Assembly: GCA_030533445.1 (NCBI GenBank)
Contig: CM060066.1
Coordinates: forward strand, 1,709,749-1,773,748
Reading direction: 5' to 3'
Source of the DNA: Cyprinodon diabolis
Lineage: Eukaryota > Chordata > Actinopteri > Cyprinodontiformes > Cyprinodontidae
Length of the DNA: 64,000 bases
Under the pieces are notes generated by a model that saw only the letters and a list, made by a program, of their open reading frames with translations, was not told the DNA's origin and did not search any database. Both the position numbers and the translations under genes were made by a program. Below are positions 32,491 through 45,097 of the stretch, piece by piece (positions within the stretch are counted from its first letter, which is position 1; each line of letters opens with the position of its first letter).

Positions 32491-35400
32491 CAAGCTTCAA
32501 ACAGATTTTACCTCTGCTGTTTTAAACAGCACATATTAATCTAATGGAGGGTGAAAGGACTGATTTAACATTGGGAAATGGATACTATATGACTGCTGTC
32601 CATGACACTTCCCTTGCCACTCAGCACTGATAGACTTTCAAAATAAGACTCCAGGGACCCTACAAAATAAAAGCCTCTATATTTTTTACATATATTTATT
32701 GCCCTATATGGCTCAACATTATGACCCAAACTCAACCCCGTTTTAGAGAATAGACTCTAGGAGACTGTTTAAAACACACCCTATAGCAAATTTCAAAATA
32801 AAAGCCTCCCATTTCCGCTTCATCTACTGCCCTAATAACATGGAAAAAGAGTGATTTAACAATTGGAAAGTAATCAACTATCATTGACGGGTCTGAACAT
32901 TTTCCATAAACACAACTCTGTTGGACTTTCAAAATAAGACTCCAGCGACCCTACAAAATAAAAGCCTCTAGATTATACTAATGCATTAATTGATGCAAAT
33001 GGCTCAACATTATGACCCAAACTCTTCCAGGTTGTTTTTATTAGACTCTAGTGACCTTTTCAAAACACACCCCAGAGCAAATTTCACAATAAAAGTCTCC
33101 CATTTACTCTGTAATACAGCAACTATTCACCTAATAACATGGAAAACCAGTGATTTAACATTTGGAAATGGATTCTATATCACTGCTGGGCGTGACCCAT
33201 CTTTTGATGCACATTCATGATAGACTTTCAAAATAAGACTACAAGGACTCTACAGAATAAAAGCCTCTTCCTTATACACACTCATACATTCTGGCATATT
33301 GCTCATTGCCATTGGTGATTTCATCACTGCAATGGCTCTTAGAAGGCGGGCGGAGCCCGCCAATGGTAACAGGCGGGCGGAGCCCGCCAAAGGTGATTAC
33401 ATCACTGCAATGGCTCTTAGCAGGCGGGCGGAGCCCGCCATTGGTGATTTCATCACTGCAATGGCTCTTAGAAGGCGGGCAGAGCCCGCCATTGGTGATT
33501 TTTTTCTTCACTGAGATGGCTCCTAGCAGGCGGGCGAAGCCCGCCAACTGGGCTTTACCCACTGTGTTTCAATATGGACAACCCATATTACCCTTGTGCA
33601 TCATACGCTGTGCACGTCTATTTCCCAGATTTCAGCACAAGTGGCACACAGCTCTCTTTGCCCATGAACTTGCCCTCTTTCCTTCCCTCAGCAGCCCTCA
33701 AAGGCGTAAGCAGTTGGTCTGGGGAGCCCCGACGTCACTTGCCAGGGCCGTATTGGCCCGGTTCCCCAGACGGGCAGTAGGTGGCCCCCCTCAAAATTTC
33801 TTTAGAAATTTTCTAGTTATTATTATAATTCTCCCGTATACCCAAAACTTCGGCGCGTAACTAGTCCCGCACGGTTTGGCGGATCGGGCCCAAAGTTGGC
33901 ACACGCGTCGGGACCAATGGGGTGATGTGTGCTTGTATAAAACTTTCTCATTAGTCCGAAGGTTTGCGAATTATTAGTGAAAACGTCGCAAAAAAATCCC
34001 ATAGGAAATGAATGGGGAGAGGAAAAAAAAAGCATAAAAAACAGCACTTCACTGTGTCGGCATACATTCACCTAGAAAAACAGTTTGAAGCTCAGTTTGT
34101 AGATAAATCCTTTGTCTATTTAAAACTGAAGACGGTATGTTGATAACTGCTACGGTTTTTGTATAATCAGACCTCAAGCACCACAAAGTTTTAGCAAAAT
34201 CCAGCCTGCTAGAGTGGAGCAACTGAAAAGCTAGAGTGTGAGGCAGGCGTTTTTTAAACACAAAAAAACATTTTAAACTCGCCCTCACGGCCACATATTT
34301 ATAGCTAGAGTCACCATTTTTGGTCAGTTTGTAGACTGAAATCTCTGGACCCACACAATATCTTCGGAATTACGGTAGGATTAATACTTTTCCTTAAAAA
34401 CCCTCCAGACCGACCTAAAGTCGATGAAAATCAGAGCCGTTTTTCATTGGTTTTGGAGCAGAAGAGGGGAGAAAAACGAATCAGACTATGTGTTTTAAAC
34501 TCGTCATAAATATTTTTCTGAATGACACACATACACCAAAGTTGGCATAGTTGGAGTCGAAGGATGACTGACGCTCACGGTGAAAAATTTTTTTGAATAA
34601 CTCATACGGTTTTTGCTCAGCAGTCGTTTGTTCGGAGGACATTTTAAGCACCTGAAAGCTGAGTGACAGTGACCTGCTGCAGCTAGCTCAATTAGAAGCT
34701 TAGGTGTGATGAAACGTTTTTTCTTTTTCTTTCTCTTCCCATTCAGTTTGTAGATGACCTACAGCCATGAAAGTTACTCCAATTGAAGACAAGATATTGC
34801 TGTCGCTTAGATAAAAAGAATTTTTGAGATACCTTTTACGGTTTTTACTCAGCAGTCGTTTGTTCGGAGGGGTGCTTTAGCAGCTAAAAGGTGAGTGAGA
34901 GTGAGGTCCTGCAGTTAAAAGAAAGGGAGGAGCAGGTGGGCCAACCATTTTGTTTGTGCTTCGTTTTGGGTTGTGAAAGACCTACAGACATGAAGGTTAC
35001 CCCAGTCTGAGACAAAGGATAGATGTTGCTTTCACTGAAAGAATTTTTCAGATATCTTTTACGGTTTTTGCTCAGCAGTCGTTTGTTCGGAGGGTAAGCA
35101 CCTGGAAGCTAGCTGACAGTTAGCTTCTGCAGCAGCCTGCTAGAGTGCAGCTGCTGAAATCTTAGTGTGAGGCGGCCATTTTTTTCAGATCAAACATCTT
35201 ATTCTCGCCCTCACGGCCACATATTTGGAGCTACAGTCACCATTTTTGGTCAGTTTGTAGACTGAAACCTCTGGACTCACACAATGTCTTCAGAATTACG
35301 GTAGGATTAATACTTTTCCTTAAAAACCCTCCAGACCAACCTAAAGTCGATGAGAGTTTCAGCCTTTCTCTATTCTTTTTGAGCTGAAGATGGGAGAGAA

Positions 35401-35662
35401 ACGAATCAGACTATGTGTTTTCAACTCGTCATAAATATTTTTCTGAATGACACACATACACCAAAGTTGGTATAGTTGGAGTCGAAGGATTGCTGATGCT
35501 CATGGTGAAAATGTTTTTTGAATAACTCATACGGTTTTTGATCAGTAGTCGTTTGTTCGGTGCCGTTCTTCCCATACAAAAAAGCCTGGGAAGAAGAAAC
35601 CAATAGTGAGTGCAGCTGTTGTCTGTGTCAGTGAGAGGCTCGTTAAGCGTTGTCAAGGTTAC
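32491..35662 (+). repeat. Macrosatellite unit 11 (3,172 bp)
   Basis: Zero-copy minisatellite allele. GC hairpin cluster 33345-33545, TATAAAA 33936-33942. Diagnostic states are aacaattgg near 32859, ttttccataa near 32900, ccagcgaccc near 32943, attagtgaaa near 33974, caagcaccac near 34177, gatattgctg near 34793 and cttcagaatt near 35289. I saw no difference from unit 12. Confidence 0.95.
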
Positions 35663-38600
35663 CAAGCTTCAAACAGATTTTACCTCTGCTGTTTTAAACA
35701 GCACATATTAATCTAATGGAGGGTGAAAGGACTGATTTAACATTGGGAAATGGATACTATATGACTGCTGTCCATGACACTTCCCTTGCCACTCAGCACT
35801 GATAGACTTTCAAAATAAGACTCCAGGGACCCTACAAAATAAAAGCCTCTATATTTTTTACATATATTTATTGCCCTATATGGCTCAACATTATGACCCA
35901 AACTCAACCCCGTTTTAGAGAATAGACTCTAGGAGACTGTTTAAAACACACCCTATAGCAAATTTCAAAATAAAAGCCTCCCATTTCCGCTTCATCTACT
36001 GCCCTAATAACATGGAAAAAGAGTGATTTAACAATTGGAAAGTAATCAACTATCATTGACGGGTCTGAACATTTTCCATAAACACAACTCTGTTGGACTT
36101 TCAAAATAAGACTCCAGCGACCCTACAAAATAAAAGCCTCTAGATTATACTAATGCATTAATTGATGCAAATGGCTCAACATTATGACCCAAACTCTTCC
36201 AGGTTGTTTTTATTAGACTCTAGTGACCTTTTCAAAACACACCCCAGAGCAAATTTCACAATAAAAGTCTCCCATTTACTCTGTAATACAGCAACTATTC
36301 ACCTAATAACATGGAAAACCAGTGATTTAACATTTGGAAATGGATTCTATATCACTGCTGGGCGTGACCCATCTTTTGATGCACATTCATGATAGACTTT
36401 CAAAATAAGACTACAAGGACTCTACAGAATAAAAGCCTCTTCCTTATACACACTCATACATTCTGGCATATTGCTCATTGCCATTGGTGATTTCATCACT
36501 GCAATGGCTCTTAGAAGGCGGGCGGAGCCCGCCAATGGTAACAGGCGGGCGGAGCCCGCCAAAGGTGATTACATCACTGCAATGGCTCTTAGCAGGCGGG
36601 CGGAGCCCGCCATTGGTGATTTCATCACTGCAATGGCTCTTAGAAGGCGGGCAGAGCCCGCCATTGGTGATTTTTTTCTTCACTGAGATGGCTCCTAGCA
36701 GGCGGGCGAAGCCCGCCAACTGGGCTTTACCCACTGTGTTTCAATATGGACAACCCATATTACCCTTGTGCATCATACGCTGTGCACGTCTATTTCCCAG
36801 ATTTCAGCACAAGTGGCACACAGCTCTCTTTGCCCATGAACTTGCCCTCTTTCCTTCCCTCAGCAGCCCTCAAAGGCGTAAGCAGTTGGTCTGGGGAGCC
36901 CCGACGTCACTTGCCAGGGCCGTATTGGCCCGGTTCCCCAGACGGGCAGTAGGTGGCCCCCCTCAAAATTTCTTTAGAAATTTTCTAGTTATTATTATAA
37001 TTCTCCCGTATACCCAAAACTTCGGCGCGTAACTAGTCCCGCACGGTTTGGCGGATCGGGCCCAAAGTTGGCACACGCGTCGGGACCAATGGGGTGATGT
37101 GTGCTTGTATAAAACTTTCTCATTAGTCCGAAGGTTTGCGAATTATTAGTGAAAACGTCGCAAAAAAATCCCATAGGAAATGAATGGGGAGAGGAAAAAA
37201 AAAGCATAAAAAACAGCACTTCACTGTGTCGGCATACATTCACCTAGAAAAACAGTTTGAAGCTCAGTTTGTAGATAAATCCTTTGTCTATTTAAAACTG
37301 AAGACGGTATGTTGATAACTGCTACGGTTTTTGTATAATCAGACCTCAAGCACCACAAAGTTTTAGCAAAATCCAGCCTGCTAGAGTGGAGCAACTGAAA
37401 AGCTAGAGTGTGAGGCAGGCGTTTTTTAAACACAAAAAAACATTTTAAACTCGCCCTCACGGCCACATATTTATAGCTAGAGTCACCATTTTTGGTCAGT
37501 TTGTAGACTGAAATCTCTGGACCCACACAATATCTTCGGAATTACGGTAGGATTAATACTTTTCCTTAAAAACCCTCCAGACCGACCTAAAGTCGATGAA
37601 AATCAGAGCCGTTTTTCATTGGTTTTGGAGCAGAAGAGGGGAGAAAAACGAATCAGACTATGTGTTTTAAACTCGTCATAAATATTTTTCTGAATGACAC
37701 ACATACACCAAAGTTGGCATAGTTGGAGTCGAAGGATGACTGACGCTCACGGTGAAAAATTTTTTTGAATAACTCATACGGTTTTTGCTCAGCAGTCGTT
37801 TGTTCGGAGGACATTTTAAGCACCTGAAAGCTGAGTGACAGTGACCTGCTGCAGCTAGCTCAATTAGAAGCTTAGGTGTGATGAAACGTTTTTTCTTTTT
37901 CTTTCTCTTCCCATTCAGTTTGTAGATGACCTACAGCCATGAAAGTTACTCCAATTGAAGACAAGATATTGCTGTCGCTTAGATAAAAAGAATTTTTGAG
38001 ATACCTTTTACGGTTTTTACTCAGCAGTCGTTTGTTCGGAGGGGTGCTTTAGCAGCTAAAAGGTGAGTGAGAGTGAGGTCCTGCAGTTAAAAGAAAGGGA
38101 GGAGCAGGTGGGCCAACCATTTTGTTTGTGCTTCGTTTTGGGTTGTGAAAGACCTACAGACATGAAGGTTACCCCAGTCTGAGACAAAGGATAGATGTTG
38201 CTTTCACTGAAAGAATTTTTCAGATATCTTTTACGGTTTTTGCTCAGCAGTCGTTTGTTCGGAGGGTAAGCACCTGGAAGCTAGCTGACAGTTAGCTTCT
38301 GCAGCAGCCTGCTAGAGTGCAGCTGCTGAAATCTTAGTGTGAGGCGGCCATTTTTTTCAGATCAAACATCTTATTCTCGCCCTCACGGCCACATATTTGG
38401 AGCTACAGTCACCATTTTTGGTCAGTTTGTAGACTGAAACCTCTGGACTCACACAATGTCTTCAGAATTACGGTAGGATTAATACTTTTCCTTAAAAACC
38501 CTCCAGACCAACCTAAAGTCGATGAGAGTTTCAGCCTTTCTCTATTCTTTTTGAGCTGAAGATGGGAGAGAAACGAATCAGACTATGTGTTTTCAACTCG

Positions 38601-38834
38601 TCATAAATATTTTTCTGAATGACACACATACACCAAAGTTGGTATAGTTGGAGTCGAAGGATTGCTGATGCTCATGGTGAAAATGTTTTTTGAATAACTC
38701 ATACGGTTTTTGATCAGTAGTCGTTTGTTCGGTGCCGTTCTTCCCATACAAAAAAGCCTGGGAAGAAGAAACCAATAGTGAGTGCAGCTGTTGTCTGTGT
38801 CAGTGAGAGGCTCGTTAAGCGTTGTCAAGGTTAC
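35663..38834 (+). repeat. Macrosatellite unit 12 (3,172 bp)
   Basis: Apparently identical to unit 11 at offset 3,172. GC hairpin cluster 36517-36717, TATAAAA 37108-37114, zero-copy minisatellite allele. Its second half also recurs as the second half of unit 15. Confidence 0.95.
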
Positions 38835-41800
38835 CAAGCTTCAAACAGATTTTACCTCTGCTGTTTTAAACAGCACATATTAATCTAATGGAGGGTGAAA
38901 GGACTGATTTAACATTGGGAAATGGATACTATATGACTGCTGTCCATGACACTTCCCTTGCCACTCAGCACTGATAGACTTTCAAAATAAGACTCCAGGG
39001 ACCCTACAAAATAAAAGCCTCTATATTTTTTACATATATTTATTGCCCTATATGGCTCAACATTATGACCCAAACTCAACCCCGTTTTAGAGAATAGACT
39101 CTAGGAGACTGTTTAAAACACACCCTATAGCAAATTTCAAAATAAAAGCCTCCCATTTCCGCTTCATCTACTGCCCTAATAACATGGAAAAAGAGTGATT
39201 TAACAATTGGAAAGTAATCAACTATCATTGACGGGTCTGAACATTTTCCATAAACACAACTCTGTTGGACTTTCAAAATAAGACTCCAGCGACCCTACAA
39301 AATAAAAGCCTCTAGATTATACTAATGCATTAATTGATGCAAATGGCTCAACATTATGACCCAAACTCTTCCAGGTTGTTTTTATTAGACTCTAGTGACC
39401 TTTTCAAAACACACCCCAGAGCAAATTTCACAATAAAAGTCTCCCATTTACTCTGTAATACAGCAACTATTCACCTAATAACATGGAAAACCAGTGATTT
39501 AACATTTGGAAATGGATTCTATATCACTGCTGGGCGTGACCCATCTTTTGATGCACATTCATGATAGACTTTCAAAATAAGACTACAAGGACTCTACAGA
39601 ATAAAAGCCTCTTCCTTATACACACTCATACATTCTGGCATATTGCTCATTGCCATTGGTGATTTCATCACTGCAATGGCTCTTAGAAGGCGGGCGGAGC
39701 CCGCCAATGGTAACAGGCGGGCGGAGCCCGCCAAAGGTGATTACATCACTGCAATGGCTCTTAGCAGGCGGGCGGAGCCCGCCATTGGTGATTTCATCAC
39801 TGCAATGGCTCTTAGAAGGCGGGCAGAGCCCGCCATTGGTGATTTTTTTCTTCACTGAGATGGCTCCTAGCAGGCGGGCGAAGCCCGCCAACTGGGCTTT
39901 ACCCACTGTGTTTCAATATGGACAACCCATATTACCCTTGTGCATCATACGCTGTGCACGTCTATTTCCCAGATTTCAGCACAAGTGGCACACAGCTCTC
40001 TTTGCCCATGAACTTGCCCTCTTTCCTTCCCTCAGCAGCCCTCAAAGGCGTAAGCAGTTGGTCTGGGGAGCCCCGACGTCACTTGCCAGGGCCGTATTGG
40101 CCCGGTTCCCCAGACGGGCAGTAGGTGGCCCCCCTCAAAATTTCTTTAGAAATTTTCTAGTTATTATAATTCTCCCGTATACCCAAAACTTCGGCGCGTA
40201 ACTAGTCCCGCACGGTTTGGCGGATCGGGCCCAAAGTTGGCACACGCGTCGGGACCAATGGGGTGATGTGTGCTTGTATAAAACTTTCTCATTAGTCCGA
40301 AGGTTTGCGAATTATTAGCGAAAACGTCGCAAAAAAATCCCATAGGAAATGAATGGGGAGAGGAAAAAAAAAGCATAAAAAACAGCACTTCACTGTGTCG
40401 GCATACATTCACCTAGAAAAACAGTTTGAAGCTCAGTTTGTAGATAAATCCTTCGTCTATTTAAAACTGAAGACGGTATGTTGATAACTGCTACGGTTTT
40501 TGTATAATCAGACCTCAAGCGACACAAAGTTTTAGCAAAATCCAGCCTGCTAGAGTGGAGCAACTGAAAAGCTAGAGTGTGAGGCAGGCGTTTTTTAAAC
40601 ACAAAAAAACATTTTAAACTCGCCCTCACGGCCACATATTTATAGCTAGAGTCACCATTTTTGGTCAGTTTGTAGACTGAAATCTCTGGACCCACACAAT
40701 ATCTTCGGAATTACGGTAGGATTAATACTTTTCCTTAAAAACCCTCCAGACCGACCTAAAGTCGATGAAAATCAGAGCCGTTTTTCATTGGTTTTGGAGC
40801 AGAAGAGGGGAGAAAAACGAATCAGACTATGTGTTTTAAACTCGTCATAAATATTTTTCTGAATGACACATATACACCAAAGTTGGCATAGTTGGGGTCG
40901 AAGGATGACTGACGCTCACGGTGAAAAAATTTTTTGAATAACTCATACGGTTTTTGCTCAGCAGTCGTTTGTTCGGAGGACATTTTAAGCACCTGAAAGC
41001 TGAGTGACAGTGACCTGCTGCAGCTAGCTCAATTAGAAGCTTAGGTGTGATGAAACGTTTTTTCTTTTTCTTTCTCTTCCCATTCAGTTTGTAGATGATC
41101 TACAGCCATGAAAGTTACTCCAATTGAAGACAAGATATAGCTGTCGCTTAGATAAAAATAATTTTTCAGATACCTTTTACGGTTTTTACTCAGCAGTCGT
41201 TTGTTCGGAGGGGTGCTTTAGCAGCTAAAAGGTGAGTGAGAGTGAGGTCCTGCAGTTAAAAGAAAGGGAGGAGCAGGTGGGCCAACCATTTTGTTTGTGC
41301 TTCGTTTTGGGTTGTGAAAGACCTACAGACATGAAGGTTACCCCAGTCTGAGACAAAGGATAGATGTTGCTTTCACTGAAATAATTTTTCAGATACCTTT
41401 TACGGTTTTTGCTCAGCAGTCGTTTGTTCGGAGGGTAAGCACCTGGAAGCTAGCTGACAGTTAGCTTCTGCAGCAGCCTGCTAGAGTGCAGCTGCTGAAA
41501 TCTTAGTGTGAGGCGGCCATTTTTTTAAGATCAAACATCTTATTCTCGCCCTCACGGCCACATATTTTGAGCTACAGTCACCATTTTTGGTCAGTTTGTA
41601 GACTGAAACCTCTGGACTCACACAATGTCTTCTGAATTACGGTAGGATTAATACTTTTCCTTAAAAACCCTCCAGACCAACCTAAAGTCGATGAGAGTTT
41701 CAGCCTTTCTCTATTCTTTTTGAGCTGAAGATGGGAGAGAAACGAATCAGACTATGTGTTTTCAACTCGTCATAAATATTTTTCTGAATGACACACATAC

Positions 41801-42003
41801 ACCAAAGTTGGTATAGTTGGAGTCGAAGGATTGCTGATGCTCATGGTGAAAATGTTTTTTGAATAACTCATACGGTTTTTCATCAGTAGTCGTTTGTTCG
41901 GTGCCGTTCTTCCCATACAAAAAAGCCTGGGAAGAAGAAACCAATAGTGAGTGCAGCTGTTGTCTGTGTCAGTGAGAGGCTCCTTAAGCGTTGTCAAGGT
42001 TAC
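38835..42003 (+). repeat. Macrosatellite unit 13 (3,169 bp, mosaic)
   Basis: The first 460 bp or so carry the unit 11/12 states. From the TTA tract (about 40160) onward it carries a different haplotype (caagcgacac near 40517, gacacatata near 40865, ttggggtcg near 40892), and its tail matches unit 7. GC hairpin cluster 39689-39889, TATAAAA 40277-40283, zero-copy minisatellite. Unit 16 is a close copy up to about 51,000. Confidence 0.95.
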
Positions 42004-45000
42004 CAAGCTTCAAACAGATTTTACCTCTGCTGTTTTAAACAGCACATATTAATCTAATGGAGGGTGAAAGGACTGATTTAACATTGGGAAATGGATACTA
42101 TATGACTGCTGTCCATGACACTTCCCTTGCCACTCAGCACTGATAGACTTTCAAAATAAGACTCCAGGGACCCTACAAAATAAAAGCCTCTATATTTTTT
42201 ACATATATTTATTGCCCTATATGGCTCAACATTATGACCCAACCTCAACCCCGTTTTAGAGAATAGACTCCAGGAGACTGTTTAAAACACACCCTATAGC
42301 AAATTTCAAAATAAAAGCCTCCCATTTCCGCTTCATCTACTGCCCTAATAACATGGAAAAAGAGTGATTTAACGATTGGAAAGTAATCAACTATCATTGA
42401 CGGGTCTGAACATTTTCTATAAACACAACTCTGTTGGACTTTCAAAATAAGACTCCAGGGACCCTACAAAATAAAAGCCTCTAGATTATACTAATGCATT
42501 AATTGATGCAAATGGCTCAACATTATGACCCAAACTCTTCCAGGTTGTTTTTATTAGACTCTAGTGACCTTTTCAAAACACACCCCAGAGCAAATTTCAC
42601 AATAAAAGTCTCCCATTTACTCTGTAATACAGCAACTATTCACCTAATAACATGGAAAACCAGTGATTTAACATTTGGAAATGGATTCTATATCACTGCT
42701 GGGCGTGACCCATCTTTTGATGCACATTCATGATAGACTTTCAAAATAAGACTACAAGGACTCTACAGAATAAAAGCCTCTTCCTTATACACACTCATAC
42801 ATTCTGGCATATTGCTCATTGCCATTGGTGATTTCATCACTGCAATGGCTCTTAGCAGGCGGGCGGAGCCCGCCATTGGTGATTTCATCACTGCAATGGC
42901 TCTTAGAAGGCGGGCAGAGCCCGCCATTGGTGATTTTTTTCTTCACTGAGATGGATCCCAGAAGGCGGGCGAAGCCCGCAAACTGGGCTTTACCCACTGT
43001 GTTTCAATATGGACAACCCATATTACCCTTGTGCATCATACGCTGTGCACGTCTATTTCCCAGATTTCAGCACAAGTGGCACACAGCTCTCTTTGCCCAT
43101 GAACTTGCCCTCTTTCCTTCCCTCAGCAGCCCTCAAAGGCGTAAGCAGTTGGTCTGGGGAGCCCCGACGTCACTTGCCAGGGCCGTATTGGCCCGGTTCC
43201 CCAGACGGGCAGTAGGTGGCCCCCCTCAAAATTTCTTTAGAAATTTTCTAGTTATTATTATAATTCTCCCGTATACCCAAAACTTCGGCGCGTAACTAGT
43301 CCCGCACGGTTTGGCGGATCGGGCCCAAAGTTGGCACACGCGTTGGGACCAATGGGGTGATGTGTGCTTGTATAAAACTTTCTCATTAGTCCGAAGGTTT
43401 GCGAATTATTAGCGAAAACGTCGCAAAAAAATCCCATAGGAAATGAATGGGAAGAGGTAAAAAAAAGCATAAAAAACAGCACTTCACTGTGTCGGCATAC
43501 ATTCACCTAGAAAAACAGTTTGAAGCTCAGTTTGTAGATAAATCCTTCGTCTATTTAAAACTGAAGACGGTATGTTGATAACTGCTACGGTTTTTGTATA
43601 ATCAGACCTCAAGCGCCACAAAGTTTTAGCAAAATCCAGCCTGCTAGAGTGGAGCAACTGAAAAGCTAGAGTGTGAGGCAGGCGTTTTTTAAACACAAAA
43701 AAACATTTTAAACTCGCCCTCACGGCCACATATTTATAGCTAGAGTCACCATTTTTGGTCAGTTTGTAGACTGAAATCTCTGGACCCACACAATATCTTC
43801 GGAATTACGGTAGGATTAATACTTTTCCTTAAAAACCCTCCAGACCGACCTAAAGTCGATGAAAATCAGAGCCGTTTTTCATTGGTTTTGGAGCAGAAGA
43901 GGGGAGAAAAACGAATCAGACTATGTGTTTTAAACTCGTCATAAATATTTTTCTGAATGACACACATACACCAAAGTTGGCATAGTTGGAGTCGAAGGAT
44001 GACTGACGCTCACGGTGAAAAAATTTTTTGAATAACTCATACGGTTTTTGCTCAGCAGTCGTTTGTTCGGAGGACATTTTAAGCACCTGAAAGCTGAGTG
44101 ACAGTGACCTGCTGCAGCTAGCTCAATTAGAAGCTTAGGTGTGATGAAACGTTTTTTCTTTTTCTTTCTCTTCCCATTCAGTTTGTAGATGACCTACAGC
44201 CATGAAAGTTACTCCAATCGAAGACAAGATATAGCTGTCGCTTAGATAAAAAGAATTTTTCAGATACCTTTTACGGTTTTTACTCAGCAGTCGTTTGTTC
44301 GGAGGGGTGCTTTAGCAGCTAAAAGGTGAGTGAGAGTGAGGTCCTGCAGTTAAAAGAAAGGGAGGAGCAGGTGGGCCAACCATTTTGTTTGTGCTTCGTT
44401 TTGGGTTGTGAAAGACCTACAGACATGAAGGTTACCCCAGTCTGAGACAAAGGATAGATGTTGCTTTCACTGAAAGAATTTTTCAGATATCTTTTACGGT
44501 TTTTGCTCAGCAGTCGTTTGTTCGGAGGGTAAGCACCTGGAAGCTAGCTGACAGTTAGCTTCTGCAGCAGCCTGCTAGAGTGCAGCTGCTGAAATCTTAG
44601 TGTGAGGCGGCCATTTTTTTCAGATCAAACATCTTATTCTCGCCCTCACGGCCACATATTTGGAGCTACAGTCACCATTTTTGGTCAGTTTGTAGACTGA
44701 AACCTCTGGACTCACACAATGTCTTCGGAATTACGGTAGGATTAATACTTTTCCTTAAAAACCCTCCAGACCAACCTAAAGTCGATGAGAGTTTCAGCCT
44801 TTCTCTATTCTTTTTGAGCTGAAGATGGGAGAGAAACGAATCAGACTATGTGTTTTCAACTCGTCATAAATATTTTTCTGAATGACACACATACACCAAA
44901 GTTGGTATAGTTGGAGTCGAAGGATTGCTGATGCTCATGGTGAAAATGTTTTTTGAATAACTCATACGGTTTTTGATCAGTAGTCGTTTGTTCGGTGCCG

Positions 45001-45097
45001 TTCTTCCCATACAAAAAAGCCTGGGAAGAAGAAACCAATAGTGAGTGCAGCTGTTGTCTGTGTCAGTGAGAGGCTCGTTAAGCGTTGTCAAGGTTAC
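42004..45097 (+). repeat. Macrosatellite unit 14 (3,094 bp, short allele)
   Basis: Copy of unit 8 at offset 19,265, with the same 78-bp loss in the GC hairpin cluster (42858-42980). TATAAAA 43371-43377, zero-copy minisatellite allele. I noticed no difference from unit 8 at the sites compared. Confidence 0.95.
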
